Shown here one piece after another: positions 21,567 through 32,485 of a stretch of DNA of 64,000 nucleotides. How positions within the stretch are numbered: position 1 is the first letter of the stretch; each line of letters starts with the position of its first letter. The translations under genes were made by a program, and so were the position numbers. The stretch comes from Paenibacillus sp. JCM 18996 (GTDB lineage: Bacteria; Bacillota; Bacilli; Paenibacillales; NBRC-103111), in the NCBI GenBank assembly GCA_001313085.1, contig BBFE01000010.1, positions 32,596-96,595 of the forward strand, given 5' to 3'. The notes beneath the pieces are model-generated. The model made no database searches and was not told where the DNA came from. It saw nothing but the letters and a program-made list of their open reading frames with translations.

Positions 21567-22719
21567 TTACTTTGATTTAATGGTATCTATCAATTTCAGA
21601 TGATCGGCGTCTTCAAGCTGCACGATAACCACTTGCCGTGCGCCGTCTCCACTCTTGGAATAATCGAAATCATTGGCAACGCCATGATAGCCGGTAATCT
21701 TATGCATTTCGTCGGCAATGCTTTGAGGGGATATATCCTTGGACTTTTTTCAACGCTTCAGCCAGCATATACACTCCATCGTATGAAGCCACTGCGTGAA
21801 AATCCGGTAAACGGTTAAATTTGCTCTTGTATTTCTTCACCCACTCTTGAGCTTTGGGATCCGGGTTTTCATTAGGCACCGTGTCAACGACGACATATAC
21901 CCCTTTGACAGCATCCCCGGCAAGGGCGGTTGTGGCCGGCGCTGCCATTCCCGGTGAACCGACGAGGGGCAGATTCAGCCAAGCTGACGATTTTGCTTCA
22001 TCAGGGTGGCGGATTGTTGTGGATGTCCCCAGTCGATAATCGCTTCGGCCCCTTTGTTTTTTTCAAGTTGGTCAATTGAGCCGACAAATCTTTATCTTGC
22101 GAATTATAGGCTTCATTTCCAACTACGGTTGCTCCGAGCGAAGTGAGCGTGTCTTGAATAATCTTCGTCCCTCCTGTTCCGAACTCGTCCGTATCATGAG
22201 TAATCCCGATCTTCTTCTTATTAAGCTTTTCTACTGCGAATTTTGCCGCTGCCGAGGCGGCTATGGAATCGTCGGGACGCAATCTGAAGTACCAGGAGGA
22301 TTCCGATGTGAGCTTGGGGTTGGTTCCTTCGACAAGTACAGGAATTTTGGCCTTGTTCACAATGGATGCGACTGCAAGAAGCTGTGTTGAAAGATCCGGC
22401 CCATAATTGCGACTACTTTATCACTGTTCACCATTTTGTTGAAGGCATTCACCGCTGTCGGATTGGTATTGGCGGAATCTTCCTTCACAATTTCAATCTT
22501 ACGTCCATTTATCCCTCCATTTGCGTTAATCTCCTCAACGGCCATGCCTGCCCCTTCCTGCAAATACTGGCCGACGATCGTATACTCGCCGGTCAAAGCC
22601 GTCACAAGACCGACACGGATGGGACCTCCCCCGCCTGATGACGAATTCGCACAACCTGATAGAGTGAGAGCAACTGCCAATGTGGCCGGAACGGCCCATT
22701 TTAACCACTTTTTTTTCAT
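21567..22719 (-). CDS. HAAT substrate-binding lipoprotein
   Basis: Extracytoplasmic binding protein, about 384 residues. Lipoprotein signal MKKKWLKWAVPATLAVALTL then SGCANSSSGGGG; the ATG at 22719 follows GGAGGT at 7 bases. The type I fold shows as IRVGLVTALTGEYTIVGQYL, GAGMAVEEINANGGINGRKI, ESSWYFRLRPDDSIAASAAA, YKSKFNRLPDFHAVASYDGV and C-terminal DADHLKLIDTIKSK. Breaks near 22395, 22055, 21990 and 21745. It leads the transporter block; the ligand is presumably the sugar acid that the downstream enzymes degrade, which would be unusual for this transporter class. Confidence 0.92.
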
Positions 22720-22794
22720 TGAAAGACCTCCTGATTTTTTTGTTTTTTTATTTGGATTTTCCATAAAACCGTTTTCCAAAACAGGGAATTTCAT

Positions 22795-23821
22795 TCATGG
22801 GGTGAGAAAAATTTTCGCCTTGTTCACATTACCTTTTACCAGATCCTGAAATGACTGTTGACCATCCTCGAGAGAGCGGATTTCCGACCATTCCGTTTCG
22901 TCAATTTTGCCGTCGATCAACAGCTGAAGCGCGCTGTGAAAATCTTCAGCCTCATAACAAAAGGAACCCAATATACTGATCTCACTGCGAATGCAGACAT
23001 TAATCGGAATTTGAGTTTCGTTGATGCCCAGACCGATATTCATAATCGTGCCGCCCGGATTAACCAGCTCCAAAGCCGCCTGCCGTGTAGCTTGGTACCC
23101 CGCCGCGTCGATCACCACATCAATGCCCGATGGCCCATAGATTCTTTGATCTTCTGTATGTATCCATCCCTCACCGGACTGATCGTTCCGTAAGCTCCAA
23201 ACGCTCCGGCGTCTTTAGCCGCTCTTCATTCAAATCTACCACTACCACCCGTGAGGCCCCCAAAATCCGGGCGACAAGGAAGCTTAAGAGACCGATAGTC
23301 CCCGCCCCGAAAACAACGACATTGGAAAAAGGATGGTTTGCCATTGCCCGTCGGACGGCTCTTAGAGAACAGGCCAGCGGCTCTGTCAGAGAAGCTCTGT
23401 AAGGGTTGAGCGAGTCAGGTATGATATGAATGGAGGATGCCGGAACGCTGACATAGTCAGCGAATGCTCCGGGACGATGGATGCCGATGATGGACCGTTC
23501 CTTGCAAAGCTGAACCAATCCTTTTCGGCAGAAGGCGCAAATTCCGCATGAAGATAAAGGATTCACTACCGTCTTTTGTCCTTTCAACAGACCTTCCACT
23601 TGTGAGCCGACACCTTCGATGGTTCCGCTAAATTCATGTCCCATTACAAGAGGCGGGAATCGAAGGCTGTTGTGGCCAAGGTAACCCTCAAGCTCTGAGC
23701 CGCAAATACCCGCCGCATCTACCTTGAGCAGCACTTCATCCTGCAAAATCTCCGGCTCAGCCGACTGTTGGATTTCCATCCATTCCGGTTTCGTCCATAC
23801 CAAACTCTTCAATTCACTCAT
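22795..23821 (-). CDS. Zinc-dependent alcohol dehydrogenase (polyol/threonine dehydrogenase-like MDR)
   Basis: Medium-chain dehydrogenase, about 342 residues. MSELKSLVWTKPEWMEIQ starts the protein; the catalytic zinc site is in DAAGICGSELEGYLGHN and PPLVMGHEFSGTIEG; structural-zinc Cys ligands are in SSCGICAFCRKGLVQLC; the Rossmann motif is VVVFGAGTIGLLSFLVARIL. The C-terminal part reads VIDAAGYQATRQAALELVNP and GGTIMNIGLGINE. Two breaks close to 23200 and 23125. The start at 23821 is chosen on homology; no good Shine-Dalgarno precedes it, and a TTG at 23857 is the alternative. As first enzyme gene after gntR it may oxidise the sugar or sugar acid entering the pathway. Confidence 0.87.
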
Positions 23822-23907
23822 CCCTTCTTCACTCTCGAAAATGGTTGTTTCCTTCAAAATGTTACCGCTTTCATAACTTTGGGAGGAGTTGACCTCCGGC
23901 TTTCATT

Positions 23908-24562
23908 CTACAGCGTTTTTTTGTTGAAATACCACATGATATGGTCCCTGAATTCCGCCTTTGCCTCTTCCACATTCCCTTTTTTCAAGCGCGATAATGA
24001 GCCTTTCATGGGTGCCGTAGGCGAGTCTTCCGTCTTCAGTGGTGCTTGGATGCATATAAGCGATAAAACGGCGAATGTGCCCATTCAGCATATGCCATAT
24101 TCTGTTGTATACGGAAATTTGTCCCCACTCGATGATTTTCCAGTGAAATTCCACGTCAACAGCGGAGAGTGCCGCATAGTCCTGCGGCTCGCTGTTCGTC
24201 TTCATTCTTTCCGCTATATCGTACAGCTCACCAATGTGCCGCTTCGTTAATGTAGGTAAAATAATCCCGACTACATTGGCTTCAATTTCCGCTCTCAGCG
24301 AATACATGTGGAAAATCTCGGAATGATTGATATCCGCTGCAAAGGCTCCTTTGTATTTGATGGATTTGACCAGCCCCTCCTCTTCCAGCCCTCTCAGCGC
24401 TTCCCGCACGGGCACTTGACTGGTCCCGAAATTTTTTTTGGCGATTTCCGTTTCGATGATTCGTTCTCCCGGTTTCAATTCATTCGAAATAATAGCGTTG
24501 CGGATCTCTTGTTTTACTTTGTCTTTCAAAGAAGATAAGGATGTGTGTTCCAAAATGTTCAC
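23908..24562 (-). CDS. GntR-family transcriptional regulator (FadR subfamily, FCD domain)
   Basis: About 217 residues. The winged helix reads SLKDKVKQEIRNAIISNELK, PGERIIETEIAKKNFGTSQV and PVREALRGLEEEGLVKSIKY. The all-helical FCD ligand domain follows with FHMYSLRAEIEANVVGIILP, DVEFHWKIIEWGQISVYNRI and STTEDGRLAYGTHERLIIAL, whose Asp/His residues are of the type that bind a metal and an organic acid. GTG at 24562 follows AAGGAG at 6 bases and is preferred to TTG 24586. A break near 23978 restores a C-terminus EEAKAEFRDHIMWYF. It heads the sugar-acid operon; three direct repeats and a strong promoter lie directly upstream. Confidence 0.92.
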
Positions 24563-24599
24563 TGTGTTCTCCTTCTCAGTTTTCAACTTGAGTTGTTGT

Positions 24600-24646
24600 A
24601 TTATATATGATGCCTATGATTATATATTACTAAGTACATTATATAT
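24600..24646. promoter_or_regulatory. Three exact direct repeats ATTATATAT with 19-bp period (candidate GntR operator)
   Basis: ATTATATAT occurs at 24600-24608, 24619-24627 and 24638-24646, each start exactly 19 bases apart. The third copy covers the -10 box of the gntR promoter and the other two lie between promoter and start codon. Evenly spaced copies downstream of a promoter suggest cooperative binding of the GntR protein. This is inferred from position only. Confidence 0.65.
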
Positions 24647-24667
24647 AACATGGAAACAGCCAGTCAA
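24638..24667 (-). promoter_or_regulatory. Sigma-A-type promoter of gntR and the sugar-acid operon
   Basis: On the minus strand TTGACT (24662-24667) and TATAAT (24638-24643) are separated by 18 bases. The start codon is 76 bases downstream. It is among the best promoter matches I found and lies upstream of all genes of the 17-kb cluster. Confidence 0.7.
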
Positions 24668-24784
24668 TCTTAATTTTGGTAACGCATTCATTTTTTTAGA
24701 AATCAGGCTTATGGTAACTTTATTAAAGCATTAATGCTCCCTCCAGGGATCTCATCGTATCATAGATGCTTATCATTCTTCTCT

Positions 24785-24810
24785 TTGAAAAAAATGGTTT
24801 ATGCTACAAT
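24785..24810 (+). promoter_or_regulatory. Weak promoter candidate for the SNF2-family gene
   Basis: TTGAAA (24785-24790) and TACAAT (24805-24810) on the plus strand have a 14-base spacer, short of the usual 17. The spacer includes an A7 run whose length may be unreliable. Start codon 40 bases downstream. Confidence 0.35.
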
Positions 24811-24850
24811 GGACACAGCAAATATCCGTTATACAGGAAGGTATCCGCTG

Positions 24851-27800
24851 ATGAGCATAAGGTTAACAAAAAAAATTCGTTGAAACAATGGTGCGGCCCC
24901 TATGCTTATCAAAAAAAGGCGAACGATTATGCCGCACGAATAAGATTCATTTTACACGATTTGATGCCGAAACAAATGAATATACAGCCGAAGTGAACGG
25001 CACCGACGGTCATGAGTTCAACTTACGTTTGACTGGGACGGCAAGCCAAAAGCGCAATGTACGTGCCCCAGCCTTAGTTCATTCGAAACCTTTTGCCAGC
25101 ATATTGCCGCTGTTCTGATCCGTCTATATGACATACAACAAGCCGGCGAATCGCCCGCGCCATTGAATCCTGCCAACGTGCAGCCCGGAGAAACTCCCGA
25201 AAGTATTGAACATGTCCCCATCGCCGAGCGCATTCTCGGACTATTCGACGATAAGCCCATACGCCCCATCCACAATAGGACACTTGCGGAAACGAGAACG
25301 CCTCTTGCAGTGGAATTCATTCTTAAACTCCTGGCCTTCAACAAAAAAAGACCGCCCTGTTCGGCATAGAGGTTAAGGTCGGCCCCAAAGCATTATATTT
25401 TGTGCGCAATATCGCTTCCTTTTTGGATCAGCTTGTACGGGGGGAAGGCTACCCTCTCTCACCGAAGTTCAGCTACGATCCCGAACTCCACAGCTTTTCG
25501 AGAGAAAACGAAGCCGTCCTCCGAGCTTTATTCGAAATCGTTCAGGACCGTGCCGCCTATCGCCAAACGGATCGCTTGCAGCCGAATTACGCCTCCATTA
25601 TGAGCGGCGACCGCACGCTGCTGGTTCCGCCGCAGGCATGGACAGGTCTGCTTCATTTGCTGACGCAAGCGCCGAAGGTTACTATTATGGATGGGGACAA
25701 TAAATATGACGGCATTTGCTATCCGATGAAACTTTGCCTCTGCGCTTCGAGTTCAATGAAACGAGCTTAGAAGGCTATTCTTTGCTTGTTCACGGTCTTG
25801 AGCAGATTACAGTTATGGAGTCTTATGGAATGGCGTTCCTTGAGGGGAGACTGCTCCCGCTTCCGGAGAAACAAGCCAAGCGGCTTTCAGAACTAAAGGC
25901 GATCCTCGACGAATCGGATGCGCAGGACATTCCAATTCATGGCGGTCAAATCGAATCTTTTATAGAAAAAAGTAGTGCCCGGCTTCATGAAGCTGGGCAG
26001 CGTCAATATCGCCCCGGCCATCACCGAGCGTGTCACGCAATCCCCTCTTGAAGCGAAGCTGTATCTGGACCGGGTGGGCAATCGTCTTCTCGCCGCCATT
26101 GAATTTCAATATGATGAAGTCGTGATTAATCCTTTGGAGGACAGACGGAAGCAGCAGGGCTCTCATTGTATTATCATCCGGGACCTCGAGCAGGAACAGC
26201 GGATCATCGAAGCGATTGAACAAAACCCTTTTACAAAAAAACGGAATCAGGATACTTCATGGGGGACGAAGAAGCGGAGTTCGACTTCCTATATACGGCC
26301 CTCCCGCAGCTGGAGAAACTGATGAAGGTCTACGCAACGACGGCGGTAAAACTCCGGGTGCAAAAAATCGGATACGATGCCGAAGGTCAGTGTGCAGGTA
26401 TCTGCGGCTGAGCAAATGAACTGGCTCGAATTTCATTTCAACATGGGTTGGATTCCGGAAACCGAGATTCGCAATCTTATAAAATCGTTGGAGGAAAAGC
26501 GAAGATATTATCGCCTGCCGAACGGTTCCTTATTGCCGCTCGACAGCGCCGAGCTTCAGGACCTGTCCAGGTTCCTGGAGGACACCGGACTTCTCTACAC
26601 GGATATTTTGGCATCGAAGATCAGTATCCCTTTGGTCCGCGGGCTTCATTTGGTCGATCACGATTTCAGTGTTTTGAAGCTCGACAAGCCAGTTCGCCAG
26701 CTCCTTGACAACCTGCGAAATCCGGACAATCTCGACTTTCCGATCCCTGCTCATCTCACGAATGTGCTGCGGGATTATCAAAAGCTTGGCTATCAATGGT
26801 TGAAGACGCTTGGTCATTACGGGTTCGGCGGCATTTTGGCGGATGACATGGGACTGGGAAAGACCCTGCAAAGCATTGCATTCATCTGTTCCGTGCTGCC
26901 GGAGATTCGGCAGCGGCGCATCCCTGCACTCGTGATCTCGCCGGGGTCGCTTGTGTACAATTGGCGCAATGAGCTGAGGAAATTTGCACCGGGCATTCGT
27001 GTACTGATTGCGGACGGCAGTCAAACCGAGCGTGCAGAGAAAATGCAAAGGCTGGCGGATGCTGACGTTGTGCTTACGTCATACCCGCTCTTGCTGCGGG
27101 ATGTGGGCCTCTATGCCAAGCATTCGTTCCACACCCTCATCCTTGATGAGGCTCAAGCCTTCAAAAAACCATACGACGCAGACAGCCCAGGCTGTCAAAT
27201 CGATCCAAGCCGGTTACCGATTCGCTTTGACCGGAACCCCTGTCGAGAATCGTCTGGAAGAATTGTGGTCGATCTTCGACATCGTCTTCCCGGCATTATT
27301 CCAGGATCGCAAAACGTTCGGAAACTTGACGCGGAAAGAGGTGTCCAAACGGGCGCGGCCTTTTATGCTCCGCAGGTGGAAGAGCGATGTACTGCAAGAT
27401 CTGCCGGACAAAATGGAGTCGATCAAGCCTACCGAGCTGCTTCCGGAACAAAAGAAATTGTATGTCGCTTATTTGGCCAAGCTTCAGCAGGAAACCTTAA
27501 AGCATCTAAGCGTAGACGGTTATCAAAAGAGCCGTATCAAAATCTTGGCCGGTCTCACCCGGCTTAGACAAATTTGCTGTCATCCCGCCCTGTTTATCGA
27601 TGGATACCAGGGAAGCTCTGCGAAGCTTACGCAGCTGATGGAAATCGTGGAAGAGTGCCTGGCCAACCGGAAACGCATGCTGATCTTCTCTCAATTCACG
27701 CAGATGCTGCGCCTCATTGGTAAAGCACTGAGCGATCAAGGAATTCCATTTTTTTTATCTGGACGGTTCCACCCCAACCCGCGAGCGCGTCGAGTTATGT

Positions 27801-28139
27801 GGCCGGTTTAACGAAGGCGAAATGGATGTTTTCCTCATTTCCTTGAAGGCAGGGGGAACCGGTTTGAATTTGACGGGAGCGGATACCGTTGTCCTATATG
27901 ATTTGTGGTGGAACCCTGCAGTCGAGCAGCAAGCCGCCGACCGCGCCCATCGCATGGGGCAAAAAAAACGTCGTCCAAGTGATCCGCCTCATTACCCAAG
28001 GGACAATGGAGGAAAAAAAATGTACGAGCTCCAGCACAAAAAAAAGAAACACCTGATCGACGAAGTGATTGGCCCCGATCAGGAGACGGCGATATCTACC
28101 CTAACCGAACAAGAGCTTCGCGAAATCTTGATGATATAA
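24851..28139 (+). CDS. SWIM zinc-finger SNF2/Rad54-family helicase
   Basis: Large Swi2/Snf2 ATPase, over 1,000 residues if joined, acting on DNA-protein complexes; its bacterial role is undefined. An N-terminal SWIM finger reads [20 protein letters not shown] (CxC..CxH). The ATPase core has [20 protein letters not shown], Walker [51 protein letters not shown] (DEAQ box), [20 protein letters not shown], and C-terminal motifs [20 protein letters not shown] and [22 protein letters not shown] at 24851, AGGAAGG about 10 bases upstream. Many breaks, for example T8 at 27749-27756 (7 expected), A8 at 27961-27968 (7 expected) and A8 at 28013-28020 (6 expected). Monocistronic, divergent from gntR. Confidence 0.93.
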
Positions 28140-28517
28140 ACGGAACAGAATCACCCTTCGGGTGAGCGGATATCCTAGAAATGGAAACGGTCATATCTAC
28201 ATATTGGATTTATCAGGAAATTATCCCTGTATTTAGGTACGTTCACCAAGCAGGAGACATTTCCCACACATTAACGGGAGTTGTCGAGCCATCCCGCACA
28301 GATCGCACTTCATACGATAAACAACCGCTGCGGGCTCCGGGTCGGTTGTTTTATCGTATCAGGATGATTTGAAAGGTGCTATACCTCACTTCAGAGGCAT
28401 TGAGTTGCATGATTGGCCATTTGTTAGCTGTTGATTTCGGAGACGATCAAAATTATGGGCAGTCCGGGGAGAGTACGTGTTCATATAGTAAAGGTATGGA
28501 GGTGAGCTCATTTCTAT
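28140..28517. other. Intergenic region between SNF2 helicase and spore-coat gene
   Basis: No gene recognised. It holds a small GC hairpin (CACCC-TTCG-GGTG at 28152-28164) just after the helicase stop, then the long hairpin at 28312-28359, then the ribosome binding site region of the next gene. An open frame at 28376-28567 has no family resemblance and is probably noise, or the mis-framed start of the next gene. Confidence 0.5.
28312..28359. terminator. Long hairpin, probable terminator of the SNF2 gene
   Basis: ATACGATAAACAACCG (28312-28327) pairs with 28343-28359 through 16 base pairs with a single bulged T, around a 15-base GC-rich loop. The T-rich 3' arm makes it terminator-like, although the U tract is part of the stem. 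It is about 170 bases past the helicase stop. Confidence 0.6.
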
Positions 28518-29629
28518 ATGAAGCGATTTGGCATTTTACAGTCGGCTTTTCCCGCAAGCGGATCTAAATTATCCGCAGTCTCATCCTATGTCCCGGCAAA
28601 AAACGTGGAGAATGTTTCATTTGGCGGGACGAAAAAAGCGGTTTACAGGTTATTTTTTTTCGCTCGGAGGATGTGGCTTTCAGCAGACGCAGGGTACATG
28701 CTTGGTCCTGCTCTTCAAAGAACGGGATGTCTGGCTGGAAACGCGGCTGGCATCCGCTTCCCCATGTGTTATATGAGAATTACCCGGTAGGAGTGAAAGG
28801 GTCAGGCGCTGGAGCAAAAGCGGTCAAGCGGATGTTCAGCCGGCTTGGCATTCCGGTGTTTAACCCGGTTTTCTTCAATAAAGCGGACCTGCAGACTCTT
28901 TTGAGCCGTAGTGCGGCAGTACGTCCTTACCTGCCCGCAACCAAAATTGCCGCCAAGGTTTCGGATGTCGCCGGCTTCTTGAAAAAAATACGGTGTCGTA
29001 TATCTCAAACCCGTTGATGGATACCAAGGAAGCGGCATCTTGGAAATCCGCCTGCTTTCCCACGGCCGAATCCGGTTGAAATCTGACAAATTCAAGGCAA
29101 ACCAACCTTTATTGCAGATTTATTCTCGAGCCAAGTTTAATTCTTTTACAGCCAAACTTCTTAAGAAGAGAAGTACATCGTCCAGCGGGGCTTAATGCTA
29201 TTGAAAAAAAGGAGGCAGCAAAATCGACTTTCGAGTAGTTGTCCACAGGGGAGCCGACGGAAAGTGGCATTCTGCCGGAATCAGGCCCAAGCTGGGAAGG
29301 GCGGGATCCATAGTAACCAACAGCCATGCCGGAGGTTCAAAGACAACCTGGAGGAAGCTTGAGCGTTGGGCGCGTCAGACCCGGACTCCTTTGCCGACGG
29401 CCTCGCAGCTTGTGCGGCCGGCTATTATAGCGTCCAAGTATTTAACTAAGATCAGCCTACACTCAGTCATCTCGGAATCGATGTCGCAGTAGACAGCAGG
29501 AAACGAATCTACCTGTTGGATTTAAACATCGTGCCGGGCCGCGATCTGCTGACACCCGCTATGCTTAGGCGCGTCACGGCTCTTACAACCGGTTTCGCCC
29601 GCTATTTGGCTGACAAGTATAACACTTAA
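28518..29629 (+). CDS. YheC/YheD-family endospore-coat-associated ATP-grasp protein
   Basis: ATP-grasp enzyme family linked to the spore coat; the substrate is unknown even in the family. Recognisable parts: WHPLPHVLYENYPVG, KRMFSRLGIPVFNPVFFNKA, VRPYLPATKIAAKVSDVAGF, YLKPVDGYQGSGILEIRLLS, DFRVVVHRGADGKWHSAGIR and IYLLDLNIVPGRDLLTPAML. The PxLPxT and NxxPGRDLL motifs are typical. The N-terminal 60 residues (MKRFGILQSAFP) are hard to frame; GGAGGTGAG lies about 14 bases before the ATG at 28518, so the start may be elsewhere. Breaks near 28650-28740, 28985, 29205 and 29440. Convergent with the MFS gene, which ends 14 bases away. Confidence 0.75.
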
Positions 29630-29643
29630 TTCCCTCCTGTTAA

Positions 29644-30399
29644 CTAAATGGACTCATAGAAAGAATCGCCGGCGGGGCTGCTGTGAAACTTATCTTTTGA
29701 TTCAGGCGCCGTGCTTTTATATATCAAGAAAAAAATACCGCCGCAGCGAAGCACAGCACAAACAACATAAAAAAAATCGTTTGGAAGGAAGCTTTGCTCT
29801 CCTTTCCGGCGAACTCTTCAACCATTTCCACGCACACACTGGCAAAGAAGGCGAATGAAATCCCGTCAAAAAGCTGAATGGCCAGCACGGCATATACATT
29901 GTGGCTCTAATAAATCACCAGGCATTTGATCGCGTAAAACAGAGCCGAAACAGACAAAATGTAAAATCTGCCTATTCTATCGCCCACCTTTGCCGCAATC
30001 CAGAACATCGGCACCTCGATAATTGCGGCTACCGAGTAAGCGATCCCGCTCCAGCTCTTTTCAAATCCCGACTCTTTGAAATAGAGTGGGCAGGGACGTA
30101 AAATTGATGGACGACGACATAGTGAGCAAAAAAAACAAATACCGACAAAAAAATCATGAACGGTTTGTTCCACAGCACCTGCCGGGTCTGGTCGAACAAG
30201 GTCAGCTTGGGCGGGGAAGCCTCTGTTTTCGAAAAAAAAAACAACGTGATCAGCACAAATACATTGATGATTAAATACGAAAAAAAAGCTGGATGTAGCG
30301 CTTATTCCCTTTTCGGTCAAAAAAATAGGCTCATGTACGGAGAAAACGAGGATAACGCCAGGTAATACAAAAAAAATAATACACATTTAAATTTTTCAT
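29644..30399 (-). pseudogene. MFS transporter, internally deleted copy
   Basis: About 250 residues against the usual 400. It starts MKNLNVYYFF followed by YYLALSSFSPYMSLFF, a normal MFS first helix, and EKGISATS, but then jumps at the T8 run near 30280 straight to LIINVFVLITLFFFSK, a sixth-helix and central-loop sequence. The second half is complete: LWNKPFMIFLSVFVFFAHYV, GIAYSVAAIIEVPMFWIAAK, VGDRIGRFYILSVSALFYAI and QLFDGISFAFFASVCVEMVE. Helices 2-5 therefore appear missing. Its ATG at 30399 overlaps the proposed TGA of the upstream MFS gene. Breaks near 30360, 30300, 30240, 30140, 29910 and 29770. It could be a real deletion or an assembly collapse. Confidence 0.65.
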
Positions 30400-31591
30400 C
30401 CTGTAACTTTTTTCCTTGGATAATCTCGTTTCCGTGTAAAGTATGGCAAGAATGACCGATAGTGCTGCGATGACAAGCGCTATAGGATGAAAAAAAAGAT
30501 ATCAGGGGAAATCCCCTGAATGAAAGTCGGCAGCAAATAACCGATCAAAGCCGCCGTTTGTGAGATAAAAACGTACAGACTGGCTCCGAATCCCGAATAA
30601 TTGATAAACATGCGCTGCACGTATCCCATCGCAACTCCGTAAAGGATGGAAACAGACAAGGAATATACGGGCTGCACCGCAAAAAAATAAAGGAATCGGA
30701 GAGGCTGCCGCATAAACCGAATAGGTGACGAGCGCGCAGATGCCTCCTATAACAATGACCCTTATACTGCCGTACTTCGCCGCCCAATAACCGGAAAGCG
30801 TCATAAACAGCAGCTCAAAGACAGCTTGGGCGCTCCATAGATAGGACATTAGCTGCGGCTTCCCAAACATCGCGTTGAACACAAGAGGCAAATATAATCC
30901 GCGAATCGCGTCCGCGCAAGAGAGCATGAGGAGCGCGATCAGCATAATCAATGAAAACGGTTCGCCTTTTTTTTGGCGGCCGCAGCTGCGGCGGTTCCCT
31001 TCACTTCCCTGTAAAACAGCAGGAGCAGAATCAATCCCGCGTACCCTATGAGATTCCCCCAAAGGACGCCATGAAATCCGGTTAACAGAAAAAATATTCG
31101 CTCCAAGCAGCAGTCCTGTAAAAAAAACCGACACTAAACCCGGCACGAAGCCAGAGCAGCGCGATTTCGAGAATGGATTCCGCCCATTTCGTGAAATGAT
31201 TGCGGGCCATGGCGAAAATCTGCCCCATGATCAATCCGGAAGGGGCAGTTGCAATTGACATGCCGATAAGCGCACCGGCATAATCGCCGGCATGCATATA
31301 AACGATGAGCCCGGTGATGCAAAGCGCGGCCGCAGCGATGGGAAGCGTTTTCTTGTCCTTCATCCTGTCACTTATAATACCGACGGACAACGTAATTACC
31401 ATATTCAAGAATAGCGAGACGGAGAAAATAGACGCGATTTGTCCCTTGGACAAATCAAGCTGGTCCCGCATATAAACCGCATTCATCGGCGCCAGTATGC
31501 CCGTGCCGATGCCATAGATAAACATGGCGAGCAGCAGAGTGCCCGCTCCCTTCACTCCCAAGAATACCTTGATATCCGCTGCTAATCGCAT
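30396..31591 (-). CDS. MFS transporter (12 helices, sugar-type)
   Basis: About 398 residues with twelve predicted helices. The N-half reads GTLLLAMFIYGIGTGILAPM, NMVITLSVGIISDRMKDKKT (the conserved DRxxxK loop) and AAALCITGLIVYMHAGDY. The C-half reads LIMLIALLMLSCADAIRGLY, AVFELLFMTLSGYWAAKYGS, IGGICALVTYSVYAA and ALVIAALSVILAILYTETRL. ATG at 31591 with AAAGG 10 bases upstream. Breaks at T runs near 31120, 31090, 30970, 30685 and 30490; shortening the A run near 30410 gives a stop at 30396. It follows the epimerase gene and probably moves a sugar or its derivative. Substrate unknown. Confidence 0.82.
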
Positions 31592-31612
31592 AACGCGCTG
31601 CCTTTCGACATG

Positions 31613-32485
31613 CTAGATTTCATTCCAAATCCGCTTTGCATTGTCCAGACTGATTTTTTTGTGCCTGTTTTGCAGTCTTCCATCCCCTCGAATTCAATGG
31701 AGATATATCCGTCGTAACCGGACTGCTTAACCTGCCTCACGACTTCCCATATATCTATGTCTCCCTGGCCGACAATAGCGCCTCTTAAATAATTGCCGCT
31801 CGCTGTAGGGAACCAGCCCTGCCCCGGATTCCGGTTAGACTTCCGGAGGTAGAAATCTTTAAAATGCACCATCGAGGCAATCGGCAGATTCTTCTTTACA
31901 GCGGAGACGGAATCTTCGTCGACGCACATAAAATTGCCGATATCAATTGTAGTGCGGTAGTTTGGCCGGTCCACCATGTGGACGAGTCTTTGGACACGGT
32001 CGCTTGCTTGTACGAGGTAGCCGTGATTCTCCACGCTCGTAGTGATCCCGTACTGCGCCGCATAATCGGCGATTCTCCTGCAGGCCTCAGCCATCCGTCC
32101 CAGGTCCGCCTCGAATTGAAGGATCGAGGTATCGGCAATGGGCCGGGAGCCCGCGTCATGACGCATCAGCTTTACACCCAATTGAGCGGCAATATCCACT
32201 TGCTTCATCACTCGGCTGATTTCGTTCTCGTATTCGGCTTCATCCTGCACAAGAAAATTGGCGCCTATAGCGTAATTGGAGATATCAAGGCCCACATCGG
32301 CTGCTTTTTTGGCGGATCGCTTCGATCAGTTCCGGGTTTTCTACAAGATCGAAACCAAGCGGAACGATTTCCACATGTTCGCCGCCAATATCGGCAATCC
32401 ATTGTACAACATCGACAATTGACATCTCGTTTGCTTTCAATGCCTGGTACAAACTGTAAGAACTGACTCCGAGCTTCATCTTCAT
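31613..32485 (-). CDS. Sugar phosphate isomerase/epimerase (AP endonuclease 2-like TIM barrel)
   Basis: About 290 residues: KLGVSSYSLYQALKANEMSI, GGEHVEIVPLGFDLVENPEL, AAQLGVKLMRHDAGSRPIAD, ITTSVENHGYLVQASDRVQR, TTIDIGNFMCVDED, MVHFKDFYLRKSNRNPGQGW and GYDGYISIEFEGMEDCKTGT. The Glu, Asp, His and Glu in VENHG, IDIGN, VHFKD and IEFEG are the usual metal ligands. Shifting frame at the T7 near 31655 gives a C-terminus KISLDNAKRIWNEI and a stop at 31613. A second break is near 32310. Its ATG at 32485 overlaps the stop of the deacetylase remnant. Part of the carbohydrate transport operon. Confidence 0.88.

Noticed and set aside
27100..28139. Programmed frameshifting or transcriptional slippage in the helicase gene
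   Set aside because: The same kind of break occurs in almost every long gene regardless of function, at many sites per gene, so a gene-specific recoding mechanism is unlikely.
28376..28567. Separate small gene before the spore-coat ATP-grasp gene
   Set aside because: No ribosome binding site or family resemblance; more likely noise or the mis-framed N-terminus of the next gene.
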